In this document: piece by piece, positions 52,041 through 64,000 of the stretch
Layout of the letters: each line of letters starts with the position of its first letter
Position numbering within the stretch: the first letter of the stretch is position 1
Assembly: GCF_000220395.1 (NCBI RefSeq)
Contig: NW_004087568.1
Span: 39,108-103,107, forward strand
DNA: 64,000 bases
DNA from: Ichthyophthirius multifiliis
Lineage: Eukaryota > Ciliophora > Oligohymenophorea > Hymenostomatida
Reading direction: 5' to 3'
Notes under the pieces: model-generated
What the model was told of the DNA's origin: nothing
The model's input: only the letters and a program-made list of their open reading frames with translations
Database searches by the model: none
Position numbers and translations under genes: made by a program

Positions 52041-52700
52041 TTATATTTTAAATTATAAATATATATAAGATTATTAATATTTAAATTTTATATATAATAA
52101 GAATTTTTTATTTATTTTCATTAGTCTAAAAATTAACAAATAAATACATTTATATACACATGTATATAGAAAATTAAAGATTTCATATAATAGATAATTT
52201 ATAATTAATATCTAAAATAAATTATTTTTTAAAACATAATAAAACAAATGAAATATGAAATTAATTTAAATATGTATTTATAGTAATATATAAAAAAATA
52301 ATAATAACACTCTCTTTAAATATTTATAAAAGTTAAAATAAATCGATATCAGTATACTATCCTCCCCTTCCTTTATCTTTTTTTATTTTAAAATAATTAA
52401 ATTAAAAATTTTGAAGTTTTTTGTTATTTTCAAAGGATTTAATTACATCCCAATAAAAATCAATTTATCGTGAAAAAAAAAAAAAAAAAATTGTAATGTC
52501 TTAAAAAAAAGGTTTTATGATACTTATATATATACAAAAGTTTTATTAAAATATTTGATTTATATTTTGTTTTACAAAAAATAACTTTTTTTCTATTTTT
52601 TTTCTTTTTCAGAATTACATATATAATCTTATAATTAAATATATTTAGATAAAAAATAAAAAATTTATAAAAAAATAATATAAATATATTTTATATATAA
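52041..52700. other. A/T spacer
   Basis: The spacer lies between two minus-strand genes and must contain the promoter of the EXD2-like gene. No other feature is seen. Confidence 0.7.
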
Positions 52701-53450
52701 TCACATTATTTTTGCACCTTTTTATTTTCTTTTTTTTAATTATGGATTAATAATGTTAGTTTTAGGCCTTTTTTTTATTGATTAAGTTTGATTTTCCACA
52801 TGAATTGAAGATTAAACTAAAGGAAAATTAACATTACTAGTAGTATTTTGACTCAAATTACTTTAACTATGAGTAATTTAACAATTTAAAGCTTTATTTT
52901 GACCTAATTTAATAAAATTACAACTTTTGACTTGTTCTTCAAATTATTAAACTTACACTATTAGCTTTTCATTATCATTAATAAGCTTTTACTTCTCGAA
53001 ATTTTACGATTTAAATAAATCAATCATAAACATTCTTATTAAATCCTAAAATAAATTTTAATCTTTTTACCTTAAAATAGGTTCTCCTATTGGAAAAGCT
53101 GAATTAATTATAATATCTTTTAAATTAAATTAAATTTTCAATTCTAAATTAAAATTTTCAGTAAAATTTATTTAAACTTGATTATTTTATAGTGAATATT
53201 TCATTGTTTAAAAAAAATCAGAATAGCTTCCTTCTAATTTCATTTTCTATCGTACTTTTTATATTTTCTATTCATCATATTACTCCATCCAATAATTATC
53301 TTTGCCATCTGTAAGGTTTATATTTGCAATGTATTAATTTTACTCTTTTGTTACTTTTATCATAAATAAATAAGAAATATTATTGAACCTTATTAATTAT
53401 GTAATATTATCTAATATATGAATTTGTTCATTATATGAATTTTGGTTCAT
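52701..53450 (-). CDS. XRCC4-like protein (non-homologous end joining)
   Basis: XRCC4 is the DNA ligase IV partner in end joining; in Paramecium Lig4-Xrcc4 is required for programmed DNA elimination. An uninterrupted 249-residue frame runs from ATG at 53450 to TGA at 52701. The order of elements matches the XRCC4 head and stalk: YLFMIKVTKEQNQYIANINL ending in TDG (46-49), WMEQYDEQKI, MKLEGSYSDFFQTMKYSLQN, QINFTENFNLELKIQFNLKD, AFPIGEPIL, LFQDLIRMF, then a coiled-coil heptad stretch (LINDNEKLIVQVQQFEEQV). The tail ends in a basic nuclear signal (KKRPKTN, LKKRK). The INP-Q-LKK end also recalls the Ku-binding tail of the paralogue PAXX, so PAXX is the main alternative. Sequence identity is low; the call rests on pattern order. 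Confidence 0.6.
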
Positions 53451-53688
53451 TTTATTCTTGTGTTATATTTTTCGATTAATAAATATTTTAAAAATTTCAA
53501 ATTAAATTTGTTAAATTATAATAAAAACATCAAATTTTGTTTTATTTAATAATTTGTAGATAAATATTGAAATATATGAAGTATATATACTATATAAAAT
53601 TATGTATATAAAATGTAACCTACTATTAAGATTAATTAAATAAAATCGAATAAACTTAATTATATATACTAAATATTATATACAATAA

Positions 53689-53745
<57 letters not shown>

Positions 53746-55098
53746 TTCATAAAAAATAAACATTGTAAATAATAAGTATAAATTATGTATTAATAATTGA
53801 AAAAAAATAAAAACTTTACATAAATTTTGGAAAAAATTATAATAAAAAAAAAAAAAAACTGAAAAATCAAACAAATGAAAATAAGATATAAAATATAAAT
53901 AATTAATTAAAAATTTGTAAACTTTTTTGATAATAAATTCATCAAAATTTAAAATTACTAAAAAAAAATTTAAATATATTATGCATTGATTATATTATTT
54001 AATAATCTTAGACATATAATAATATAAATTAACAGAAAATAATAATATAATACCCTAATTTTAATTAAAATAATTTAATAGATTAAATATATTTTTAATA
54101 AATAATAATATACTAACAAAATAACTATGAAAACGAATAAAAAAGGAAACAATTGAGTTGAGAAATAATTATATTATTTTAACACAACCAAACTTATTTT
54201 TTTAAAAAATAAAAGTGCAATTATACTGTGTGTGTGTTAAAATAGAGTTTTTAATAAAAAAATAAAAAAAAAATATAAATAAATAGAAAAAAATACTTCT
54301 ACATCAAAAATTTAATTTAACGCACTAAACTACAGTCTATAATTATAAAATCAAACAAACAAACAAAATTAATAAAATAGTTTATTATTGTATAAGAAAT
54401 TAAGAAAAAATCTCCTTAAATATAACCTTTAATAAAATAATATTATCACAGTGTTAAACAATGGATGAATGATTAATATTAAATTTTAAATAACTAATTT
54501 TATCTAAATTTTAAATGATTTTTGTCTGGTAATAGGAAATTTAAAATGAAAATAATTTAAAAAGAAAAAAAAGATAAATATGCATCTCCAATTAATATTT
54601 AAAAATTAATAATATAAAAAACTGATTTATTACTTGATTCCATATTAGCTTTAATTTAAAATAAAATAGTGAAATTAAGAGGAGATTTTTTTTTTCAGTT
54701 TTTTTTTTTTTTTTTAAAAAAAAAATAAAAAAAAGATAATAATATTATTTAATTAGATTTAAAGAAATTATAAAAATAAACCTCTATATTAAATAAAAGG
54801 AGATTCAATAAACTAAAATTAGGAAATTAATTTAAAATTAGATTAGAAATTAATTTTAATTTCATTTGAAGGTCAATATTGTACGTTTAGTTGTAAAAAA
54901 CTGCTTTTGATTTTAAATAAAAATCTAAAATATTAAAAATAAAATGGGAATAAATTTTAATTATACATTATATTTTTATTAAAATAAAAATATATATTTT
55001 TTTTTAAAAATTAAACATATTTAACTCAAAATTTTTTTTTTTAAAAAAAAATAAAAAAATTATTTACAACTAAAAATAAAAACTTAATAAAAAAAGAA
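53451..55098. other. A/T spacer with (AT)n array
   Basis: This is the divergent spacer between the XRCC4-like gene (minus) and CFAP57 (plus). It contains a pure AT array at 53693-53742 and A/T runs. A GTGTGTGT word lies near 54228. No gene is recognised. Confidence 0.65.
53693..53742. repeat. (AT)n array
   Basis: About 48 bases of uninterrupted AT dinucleotide in the spacer between XRCC4-like and CFAP57. Confidence 0.95.
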
Positions 55099-55191
55099 AT
55101 GTCAACATCAGGAAATAATAACAATCAAAATATTTAATAGTAACAATATGAAGAAAAGCCTAAAGACTTAAAACTAGATTTTAAAATAAAG

Positions 55192-55242
<51 letters not shown>

Positions 55243-58200
55243 CATATATACAAATAATTAAAAATTAAATAAAAAGAAACGTATTTGGTTACCGAAGTGA
55301 TTTTAAAAACAATATTTTTTAGCACCCTGACCAAAACAAAATAATATATCCAGCAGCTAATACTCTAGTAATAAATAGTAATGATAATAAGCCCTAATTT
55401 ATAACTACATATCCAGGAACTAGAGGAATAACGTTTATTGCATAAAGTCCCTCAAAAAGATATTTGGCTTGGTCTGAGGAATGTGATAGTGGGATAATAG
55501 TAATATATGATTTACTAAAATAAGAAAAACCAGAAAAAAAGCAAGAAAAAAAATCAGAACAAATATACGATTTATCAAAAACAAAAGAATAAAAACAAGA
55601 AAAAACTGAAAAGAAAATCGAAAAATCTGAAAAAATAAAGACTTTGACAACAAAAGATTGCAAAAGTAGATACTATATAGGCCTTGATTTTAATAAATAA
55701 AATGAGAAATATTTAATTGCATTAGTATTTATATATATTTATATAAAATAAAATAATAATAATTATACATATAGTCCGGAGAGCCCGATTATTAATTAAT
55801 ATACTTTGATTGGTCAAAATAAAGGATAATAAGTTGTGTTTAATTAAAAATTGATCCCAGTATAAGATATTCACATTGTTTTATGCACCCAAAAGACGAA
55901 GATTTTTTCGTAGTTATAGGAACAGGTTGCATTAAGCCTTATAAACTTGGTACTGATTTAGTTTTTAAATAAAAAGATCCTCCATTAGTAAAAAAAGATA
56001 ATAAAGACTGGGTACATTCACCAAATTATTAATCATATTGTCTTTTTCCTGACAAGTTTATGATTATAGGCACTGATATGGGTGAGTTATTACTTTTTAC
56101 ACCTGCATGTGAATTTAAGACAATACTTCCTACATCGCCTAAAAACGAATAATTTTCAATTGAATGTATTTAGCCTTTTTCAAGAGGTTTTCTTGTCGCA
56201 GGTTAAGATTGTACAATTTTAATTTTTTTGAAATACGATAATGATATTAAAAATCCATATGTTCGTGCAGATAAGAAAATTCAGTTTAAAGATTTAAGAT
56301 ATAAAATCACGTCTCTTTTGTTAAGTAATAATGAGGAAAAAATAATTGTAGGAATTGAAAATAATTAGATTATTTAGGCACCTTTTACAGCTGAAATTAG
56401 TTCCGTTTCTGAAGAAAACTCAAAAGCTGAACCACTTTTTGTATAATTTCATTAATAAAAAATAACCGGATTGGATGTTTGTATTCGAAAAACTTTATGT
56501 GTAACTTGTAGTTGTGATAAGAGTGTAAAAATATGGAATTATAATGATAATTCTTTAGAAAATAATAAATTTTTTGATGATGAGGCTCTGTGTGTGGCAT
56601 TTCATCCCTCTGGATTGCATATTGTAGTTGGTTTTGTGGATAAAATTAAGGTCTTTAATATATTTGAAAATGATTTAATTGTTTTTTAAGAATTTGGTGT
56701 CAAAAATTGTAGAGAAATATAATTTTCAAATGGAGGACATTTATTCTCGGCTGTTAATTAGAATTCTATTTATGTATATTTGTTTTATTAAGGATATTGT
56801 CCACCTAATTTCATGTTCAAAAATGCTGGAAAAGTAAAGTGTATTGTATGGGAAGAAGATGATTAAGGATTCTTTTCGGGAAATTAAGACGGAGTTTTAC
56901 ATTATTGGAGAGTAGATGATATTGGACCTTAGAAAAGTGAAATTTATCAATTTTAAAATATGAATATTTCGTCAATTGCTACTTATTAAAATAAGGATTA
57001 AATTTAAGTTGAAAGAGTTGTTTTTGTAGGAGGAATTATAAACAGTAATAATGAGAAAGACTTTTGTATTTATAAACTTAGTGTTTAATGCAAAATTGTA
57101 ATTTTTTTTTTTTTTAAAAAAAAAAAAACAAAACTAAAGGATAAGGATAATAGAGGTGAAAATGGAAGTATTGTCAAAAAAGTTTATTCTGTAATGAACT
57201 AGGGAATATAGAGAATATTTACAGGCACAAATATTTCTTAAATAGGATTAACTCATTCACGAAAGTTATTTTTTTTTATTTCAGAAGAAAACAATAAGCC
57301 GAGTTCATTAAGAATAACAAAATATCCATTCACAAATGAAATAATGGAAATGTAGCCACATTTAAATAATGTAAGTCGGTTAAGAATTAGTTATGATGAT
57401 AATTATGTATTTACTTGTGGATTTGATGGGGCTTTTATAATATATGAGAATAAAGGAAAGGATTATAAAATGAAGCATGATAATGACAATTTATAGCCAG
57501 CAGATGAGTTTTTAATACCAATAGAATTCTATAATGAATAAAAAAGAGAAATTGAAAAACTAAATAAATAATTTAACGAAGAAAAATTAAAATAGAAGAT
57601 ATAAGAAAATGAAAGGAAGAAAATAAGAAATGATAAAATTGAAGAACTAAAAAAATAGACTAAAAATAATGAAAAAAGAGATATGAATAAATTAGAATAA
57701 CTTCAATTAGAAAAAAATGAAATGATTTAAACTTATGAAGAAAAGAAAAAAATGATGAAACTTTAACATGAAAATAATAAAAGAACTATTGAAAATGAAT
57801 ATAAAAGAAAGATTTAATTTGAAATGGGAAGAAATGAAGAACTTATAAGAGAAAAAGAGAAAGAAGAAAAGAAATTTAAATAAGAAATGTAATCATTAGA
57901 AACTAATTATCTTAAAATTATGGATGAGAAGAAAAAGTATTATGATTAATAGCTTTTATAAGAAAAATTAATATATTCGGAATTACATAATAAGAAGAAA
58001 TTACTAAAATAAGATTTTGAAAATAAAAGAGATAAATTGGAATTTGAAGCGGAAGATGAAATAGATAAACTAAAAGAAAATAATGAAATTAAAATGCAAA
58101 TTTTATTCTAAAACCTTGAAAAAGCTGAAAGTATTTTTATTTATTTTTTATTTTATTAATTGTATTTTTAATAGTTAAAAAAATGGAAAAAAGAAGCGAT

Positions 58201-59503
58201 TATGATACAGAAGCTTAAAAGTTAGAAGAATAAAAAAGTAAATTAAAATAAACTATGGAAGAAATTTCTTAAAGATAAGAAAAGAACAAATAATTAATTA
58301 AAGAAAAGGAAAGTCATGCTAAAGAAATCGAAGAAAGAGAAAAAACAATAAAAGATAAATAAAGAAGAATATATGAATTAAAAAAAAAAACTTAAGAATT
58401 AGAAAAGTTCAAGTTTGTTCTTGATTATAAAATTAAAGAGTTAAAAAGAGATATAGGTCCTAAAGAAGAAGAAATTGCTAAAATGAAAGAATAAATTGCA
58501 AATATGAATTCTGAAACTTTACATTTTAAAAGAACTATTTCTAATTTAAGTATTTTTTTATATTTTATTTTTTAAATAATAAACATAAAATAGAATTAAT
58601 TGTAAATGATTTAAGATTAAGATAAAAAGGTATGAAAAAAGAAATTGATAATTAATAGAAAATAATTAATAATAGTGAACAATATATTAAATCTTTTGAA
58701 TAAGATATGTCTGAATGTCACTAATAAATTTCAGTAAATAATTTTTATAATATTAATATATGATAAATGTTTTATAATATATATATATAATCATATTTTA
58801 TAATATTAATATATATCATTTTTTATATTATTAATTTTTAATGATATTTTATTATATTAATATTTAATCAATTTCTTATAATATTAACATATAATTAATA
58901 TTTTATAATATTTATACATATTAAAGGATCCAAAAAAAATAAAATAATAAATATTATGCTTATATAATTAATATGTTTAATCTGATGATTCTAAAAGGAA
59001 AAAAATAGATAATAATGATTAATAAAAAGAAATTATTAAAGAAAGAGCCCATTTAGAAACTTCAGTTAACAATTTAAAAATTAAACATGATAAAAATTAG
59101 AAAGTCCATAAATCTGTAAAATATTTTTGTTTTGTTTTGAATAATATTTTTTTTTTTATTTATTTAAAGGATACTGAAATTATCATGAAACATAATACTT
59201 TTTTAATTATAGAAATTAACTAATTAAAAAGGGAAAAAGTTCAAATATTAGAAGATAAAAAGAAGACATAATAAATTAATAAAAAAAAAAAAGATGGAGG
59301 AATTTTTAATAACGATTAATTATAGTAACTTGAAAAAGATATTTAAAATGTTGAAAACGAAAAGAAAAAGCTCTTTGAAGAAATTTAAAACTATAATTAA
59401 TTGATTTAAAGTGCACGAAGTATTTTTTATTTTTTAAATATAAATTATAATAATAAAAATAGATGAAAGTGTTCATCAATTAGAATTTTAAGATTATGAT
59501 TGA
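55099..59503 (+). CDS. CFAP57: CFAP57 (WDR65): WD-repeat and coiled-coil axonemal protein
   Basis: CFAP57 is an axonemal protein needed for assembly of a subset of inner dynein arms. The first exon ([10 protein letters not shown], 55099) ends at an intron filled by an AT array (55193-55232). The WD part begins [16 protein letters not shown] and has the family hallmarks [101 protein letters not shown] and [16 protein letters not shown] (about 57410). From about 57535 a long charged coiled coil runs to the end, crossing short introns near 58135, 58555, 58735-58960, 59115 and 59420. The last exon ends SVHQLEFQDYD with TGA at 59501. Domain order and length fit CFAP57; the phase at the first intron does not join cleanly, so its exact borders are open. 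Confidence 0.85.
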
Positions 59504-60681
59504 TTTAAAAAAAATAAGTGACGAAATAATTTTTATACATATAATTTTTTTAAAAAAAAAAAAAAAACCAATTTTTTATATATAACAAAAAATTAATATA
59601 TACTCATTTGTAAAGAATAAAATTAATTAAATAATAATTGATTAAAATATATTTTAAAAATATGAAAAAACATAATAAACATCTAATTAAAAATTACAGA
59701 ATCTATATAAAAAAATTATATATTAAATATATTTGAACTAATAAATAATAGTTAAATATTATTCTCTTAAATAAAACAATAATTTTATTAAATAAAAAAA
59801 AAACCTTTTGAATAATATTTGCATTTAATATGCCTAAAATAATAACAGAAAGATATATTTCAGAATAATTATATAATTTTACTAAAAATAGTTAAATTCC
59901 AAATTTCAAGTAAATATATATCTTGAAATTTTATTACATTTATATAATATTTTTATAGGCCTTTTATAAATTATACTTTTAAAATAAAATGTTTTTAAAA
60001 TGATTTATTTATTATAATTTTAAAAGATTTATTATGTATTAATAATAAATATTACTTAATAAAATTTTAATAAATAATTATATATTTTAAATTATTATTA
60101 AGATAATATTTAAAAACTAATTTATATTTTTTACACATGAATAATATGAATATGTTTTTTTTTTATTTTTAATTTAAATATTTTAAAATTGCTCTTTTAC
60201 TATTATTTATTATAAATATCCTAAACTAATATTTATAAAAGTATTTATGTAGGTATTTTCTTTACTACCTTATCATAAAAATAATATTTCGTATATAATC
60301 TTTTAAATTAAAATTATGGTATTCTAATATATATTTATATTTTTGAGAAGATTATAATAAGAATAACCTTAAACACAACTATATTTTTAAGTTTCGATGA
60401 GAACAGGGAGTTCACCTTTTACGAGATTTAATTTATTGATTACAGTATTTATTTTTCTTTAAAATCAGTTTATTTTAACAAATAATAAAATCTGAAAGAA
60501 ACATGAAAAATGCATTTATAAAATAAATAGAATTAAGAAAAAAAAAAAAAAACATAAAAAAAATTAAACCTTTCTTTAAAAATAAAAACAAGTACAAAAT
60601 AAAAAATAAAACATTAAAATAACCTATATTCTTTAATAAATAAAATAAAAAAAGAATTAAAAACATTTATTATTTAGTTTT
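59504..60681. other. Convergent spacer, one less A/T-rich patch
   Basis: No gene is called. A patch at about 60345-60450 (with CGATGAGAACAGGGAGTTC near 60396) has visibly more G and C than its surroundings and might be a small RNA, but no family signature was found. Confidence 0.5.
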
Positions 60682-61092
<411 letters not shown>

Positions 61093-62263
61093 TTTTTATT
61101 ATTATTTTTTGTTTTATTATTAAATGTTTTTTATATTTAAAATATTATTAGTATTTTTTTTTATTTTTTTTCGTATTTTTAGATTACATAAAGTATCTTT
61201 ATAATATTTTGATTATCCAATCATATTTAATATCTTTATTAATGTAGGATAATTAATAATAAAAAATTAAATATTTTTATTATTTGATTTTTTATTAATT
61301 TTATTTAAAAAAAGATGAAACAAAAAAAAAAAAAAAAAAAATTATTGGTATATAAATCATTCTTTTTTTTTTTTCTATTATTTTAAACTAAAACTATAAT
61401 GTATTATTCATGAAAAATTAATATAATAAAAAATTCTTATCAATAAATATATTGAAAATCAACTAAAAATATATTTATATTTCAAAATAGAAATATAAGA
61501 ATAATTTTTAAGACTTTTTTGATTATTAATATATATTAAGATAATTTGATTCGCCTTGATTATATTTGTGTCCTTTAAACTTATTTAATTAATTAATTAA
61601 TAGAAGATATATGATTAAATTCCGTTTGTAAATACCTATAGATTATCGTTCTATAACTTTCACAAAAAACTGCTAAAAAAACATATTTTATTAAAATATC
61701 AATTAAATTTACATTATTTAATGAAGTAGCATCTTTAATAAAAACTTTTTATATTTTCAAAAACGAAATCAATAATTTTTTTATATAAAATATAAAATTA
61801 ATATTAATAATATATTTTTAGAATAAAATATTATTTTATGAAAAACATATTTAAGATTTTCGTTTAATAAATATTTTTTGTTTTATTTAAATAAAGTTAA
61901 AAAAAAAAACTATATATAAATATAATAAAAAAGAAACAAATTAAATAAAATATTATATTTTTCTAAATTAAAAGACGATTATTTTTTATTTTATTTTAGA
62001 AACAATAAATAATATATAAATCTTGTCAAAATATTTTACTAATTAATATTTTATTAAAAATTAAGTAAATTATAAATTATATAAAGTGTTATAATAATAT
62101 TTTTCAAAGCCTTATTCTATGGATAATAATTATTTTTATAATATGAAGTTAACATTATATAATTTAAAATTTTTATTTAATCTTAGTTTCACAAATATTT
62201 AGAGGATATATCTACATAAATAATATTAATAAAATAATTACTATTCTTTTATATTTAATAAAT

Positions 62264-62337
<74 letters not shown>

Positions 62338-63187
62338 TACTTTTATAAATCTTTTTATTTATTTTTTCTGTAATTTTATTTAATAACATAATAAAAATAA
62401 AAAAGGCTCTTAAATAAATTCGATTAATTTTTATTATGATATAGATAAACAGAAGATTTTAAAATTTTTTTACAATTAAGAATTTAAAAAATATTTTTAA
62501 TTAATTTTATTTACAAAGAATATAATTATAGGTAATATAATATTTGACTAATAATAAAAATATTAATATAAATTTGAAATTAAAAATAATCTATATATTT
62601 ATTTTTTGGGATTTATATTTTTATATATTAATATTTATATTTTTATAGAAAATATGATTATTTTTTTATTTATATTTTAATATCAATTTATATATTTTTA
62701 TTTTTAATTATAAAATAAAAAATTTAATTTTTTATTAAAATATATTTAAATTTATTTCATTTAATATTTAATAGATTATAAGTTTAAAAATTAATAAACT
62801 TTTGATAATATTACTAAAATAAAATACAATTAATAAACAAAACTCATTTATAATATATTTAATATTTAAAAAACAATTAGAAAATAATATTTATAATTAT
62901 AATTTTTTAAAGATTAACTTATTTTTTTATTTTATTTATGTTTTGTTTATAAAAAATATATTAAGTTTAATGCTGTAATTAATTTTTTTTAGTTAAATTT
63001 TGCTATTTTAAATAATTCTTATGAATAATTGATTTTATGTTTAAATATTAAAAAGCTTATTTTTTTTTTAAAAAAAAAGAATAAAAAAAAAATTAATTAT
63101 TCATAATTATATTATTTTAGTTACAAATAATAAATAATTAATTAAATTAATAATATAAAAAAAATAACATCAAAAAAATAACAAAAA
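61093..63187. other. Spacer with coding-like minus-strand segment and AT arrays
   Basis: The left end must hold the H3 promoter. A minus-strand segment at about 61600-61745 encodes KDATSLNNVNLIDILI and FLAVFCESYRTIIYRYLQTE, less random than usual here, but it has no clear start, end or family. AT arrays lie at 62268-62334. The rest is A/T runs. Confidence 0.5.
62268..62334. repeat. (AT)n array
   Basis: Two adjoining AT dinucleotide runs, separated by TAATAT, total about 65 bases in intergenic DNA. Confidence 0.93.
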
Positions 63188-63769
63188 ATGTCGCAAAATG
63201 GATTCGGAGGTACATTTTTACCTCAAATAACCAATAATTAAAATTTTTTACCGCCATTAAATGATGCAATTACAGTACAATTTCCTCCTCTTCCACAAAA
63301 TTAAATGGGAAGTTTGAATAATTATAGTGCATTTAAAATGCTTGAAAAAATGCGAGAAGAAAAATTAATGGCAATATTAGAAAGATAAACTGAATTATTA
63401 TCGAAAATAATGGCTAAATTCAAGATCGTATAGGATAATTAAAACTAAAAACTAAAAGACAGAATATTATAATTAGAAAGGGAAAATGAAATTCTATAAA
63501 GAAGAAGAAGAGAAGATTAATTAGTTAATCATATAAATAAAAGTTTAGATGTTAAATTTAAATAATATAACGAAAGTTAACTTAAATCGTTTTTAGAAGG
63601 TGGATCAAGTGCTTTTATGTAACCAATGTCTTTAGATCCTTAAGATTTTAAAAAATTATTCGCTGTTAATGAAAAAGAAGATGAAAGTGATGAAGATAGA
63701 CATAAGAAAAAAAAGAAAAAAAAAAGAAAAAAAGAAAAATAAGTAGATAAAAGTAATGATTAATAATGA
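63188..63769 (+). CDS. Unknown small coiled-coil protein with basic tail
   Basis: An uninterrupted frame of 193 residues runs from ATG at 63188 to TGA at 63767. The first 40 residues are Asn/Pro-rich (FPPLPQNQMG). A coiled coil follows, with heptads in KMLEKMREEKLMAILERQTE and LQLERENEILQRRRREDQL. An acidic patch (EKEDESDEDRH) and a run of lysines (KKKKKKKRKKEK) close the protein and could act as a nuclear or nucleolar signal. No family is recognised. Codon use and spacing look like a real gene. Confidence 0.75.
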
Positions 63770-64000
63770 ATATATAAATCAATATATAAATATATAAATA
63801 TAAAAAATATAAATATTTAAAATAATAAACATTTTTTTTATATATATATAATAATAATAATATAAATTTAAATTTATTGTAATAATATATCTATATATAT
63901 TCATTTATATACATATAATTCTTTTATTTTTATTTATTAATTAATATATATTTTTATTGTACGAATTATTTATTTAATTCAATATTTATTTATTATTTAA
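63770..64000. other. A/T spacer at window end
   Basis: Simple A/T text only, downstream of the small coiled-coil gene. Confidence 0.7.

Noticed and set aside
52980-53075. Possible 25-base intron in the XRCC4-like gene (GTAAAAAG...TTTTAG)
   Set aside because: Its length is not a multiple of three, and the frame reads through it perfectly to a sensible C-terminus.
55394-55663. Two overlapping minus-strand frames (72 and 89 residues)
   Set aside because: Antisense shadows of the CFAP57 WD-repeat exon.
60475-60666. 63-residue minus-strand hydrophobic frame downstream of H3
   Set aside because: F/L/I-only translation of an A/T run without family features; not separable from noise.

Overview
The window reads as macronuclear-type DNA of an oligohymenophorean ciliate. 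It is extremely AT-rich (about 85% by eye). TAA and TAG must be read as glutamine and TGA is the only stop: every gene with a clear end closes with TGA, and all seven glutamines of the histone H3 gene are TAA. Introns are short, GT...AG and nearly pure A/T. Gene content (PAS/multi-membrane protein, myosin with RCC1 repeats, cilium proteins) fits a ciliate. The extreme AT content, beyond what I would expect of Tetrahymena, points towards an Ichthyophthirius-like species; that last step is inference.

I recognise 22 genes on both strands. From left to right: a membrane-anchored aspartic protease (1.6-2.7 kb, +); a TFIIIC large-subunit homologue (5.5-8.75, +); an unknown protein (9-9.9, +); a TatD-type hydrolase (10.4-11.5, +); a SCYL2-like pseudokinase with N/Q-rich tail (11.6-15, -); a histone H1-like protein (17.4-17.7, -); an unknown helical protein (18-20, -); a giant PAS/multi-pass membrane protein (20.8-26.4, +); CCDC42/CFAP73-type (26.7-27.9, -); a SAS-6-like protein (29.2-30.6, -); a protein kinase (32-33.3, -); a coiled-coil protein (35.5-36.9, +); a myosin with an RCC1 tail (37-41.8, +); a small membrane protein (41.9-42.4, +); a RING membrane protein (42.9-43.5, -); cis-prenyltransferase (45.4-46.1, +); an RJL small GTPase (46.2-47, -); an EXD2-like 3'-5' exonuclease (50-52, -); an XRCC4-like protein (52.7-53.45, -); CFAP57 (55.1-59.5, +); histone H3 (60.7-61.1, -); and a small coiled-coil protein (63.2-63.8, +). 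Between them lie A/T-only spacers with (AT)n arrays and a few odd C-tracts.

No operon logic is evident. Functional themes are the cilium/basal body (CCDC42, SAS-6-like, CFAP57), chromatin (H1, H3), DNA repair (XRCC4-like, EXD2-like, TatD), Pol III transcription and membrane traffic (SCYL2, RJL GTPase, myosin). Several genes (protease, TFIIIC start, TatD, CCDC42, unknowns, EXD2) need a one-base frame change inside an A or T run. I read this as homopolymer miscounts in the sequence rather than decay, because conserved motifs continue on both sides.

Stretches I could not explain are 2.7-5.5, 14.9-17.4, 27.9-29.2, 33.3-35.5, 43.5-45.4, 47-50 and 61.1-63.2 kb.
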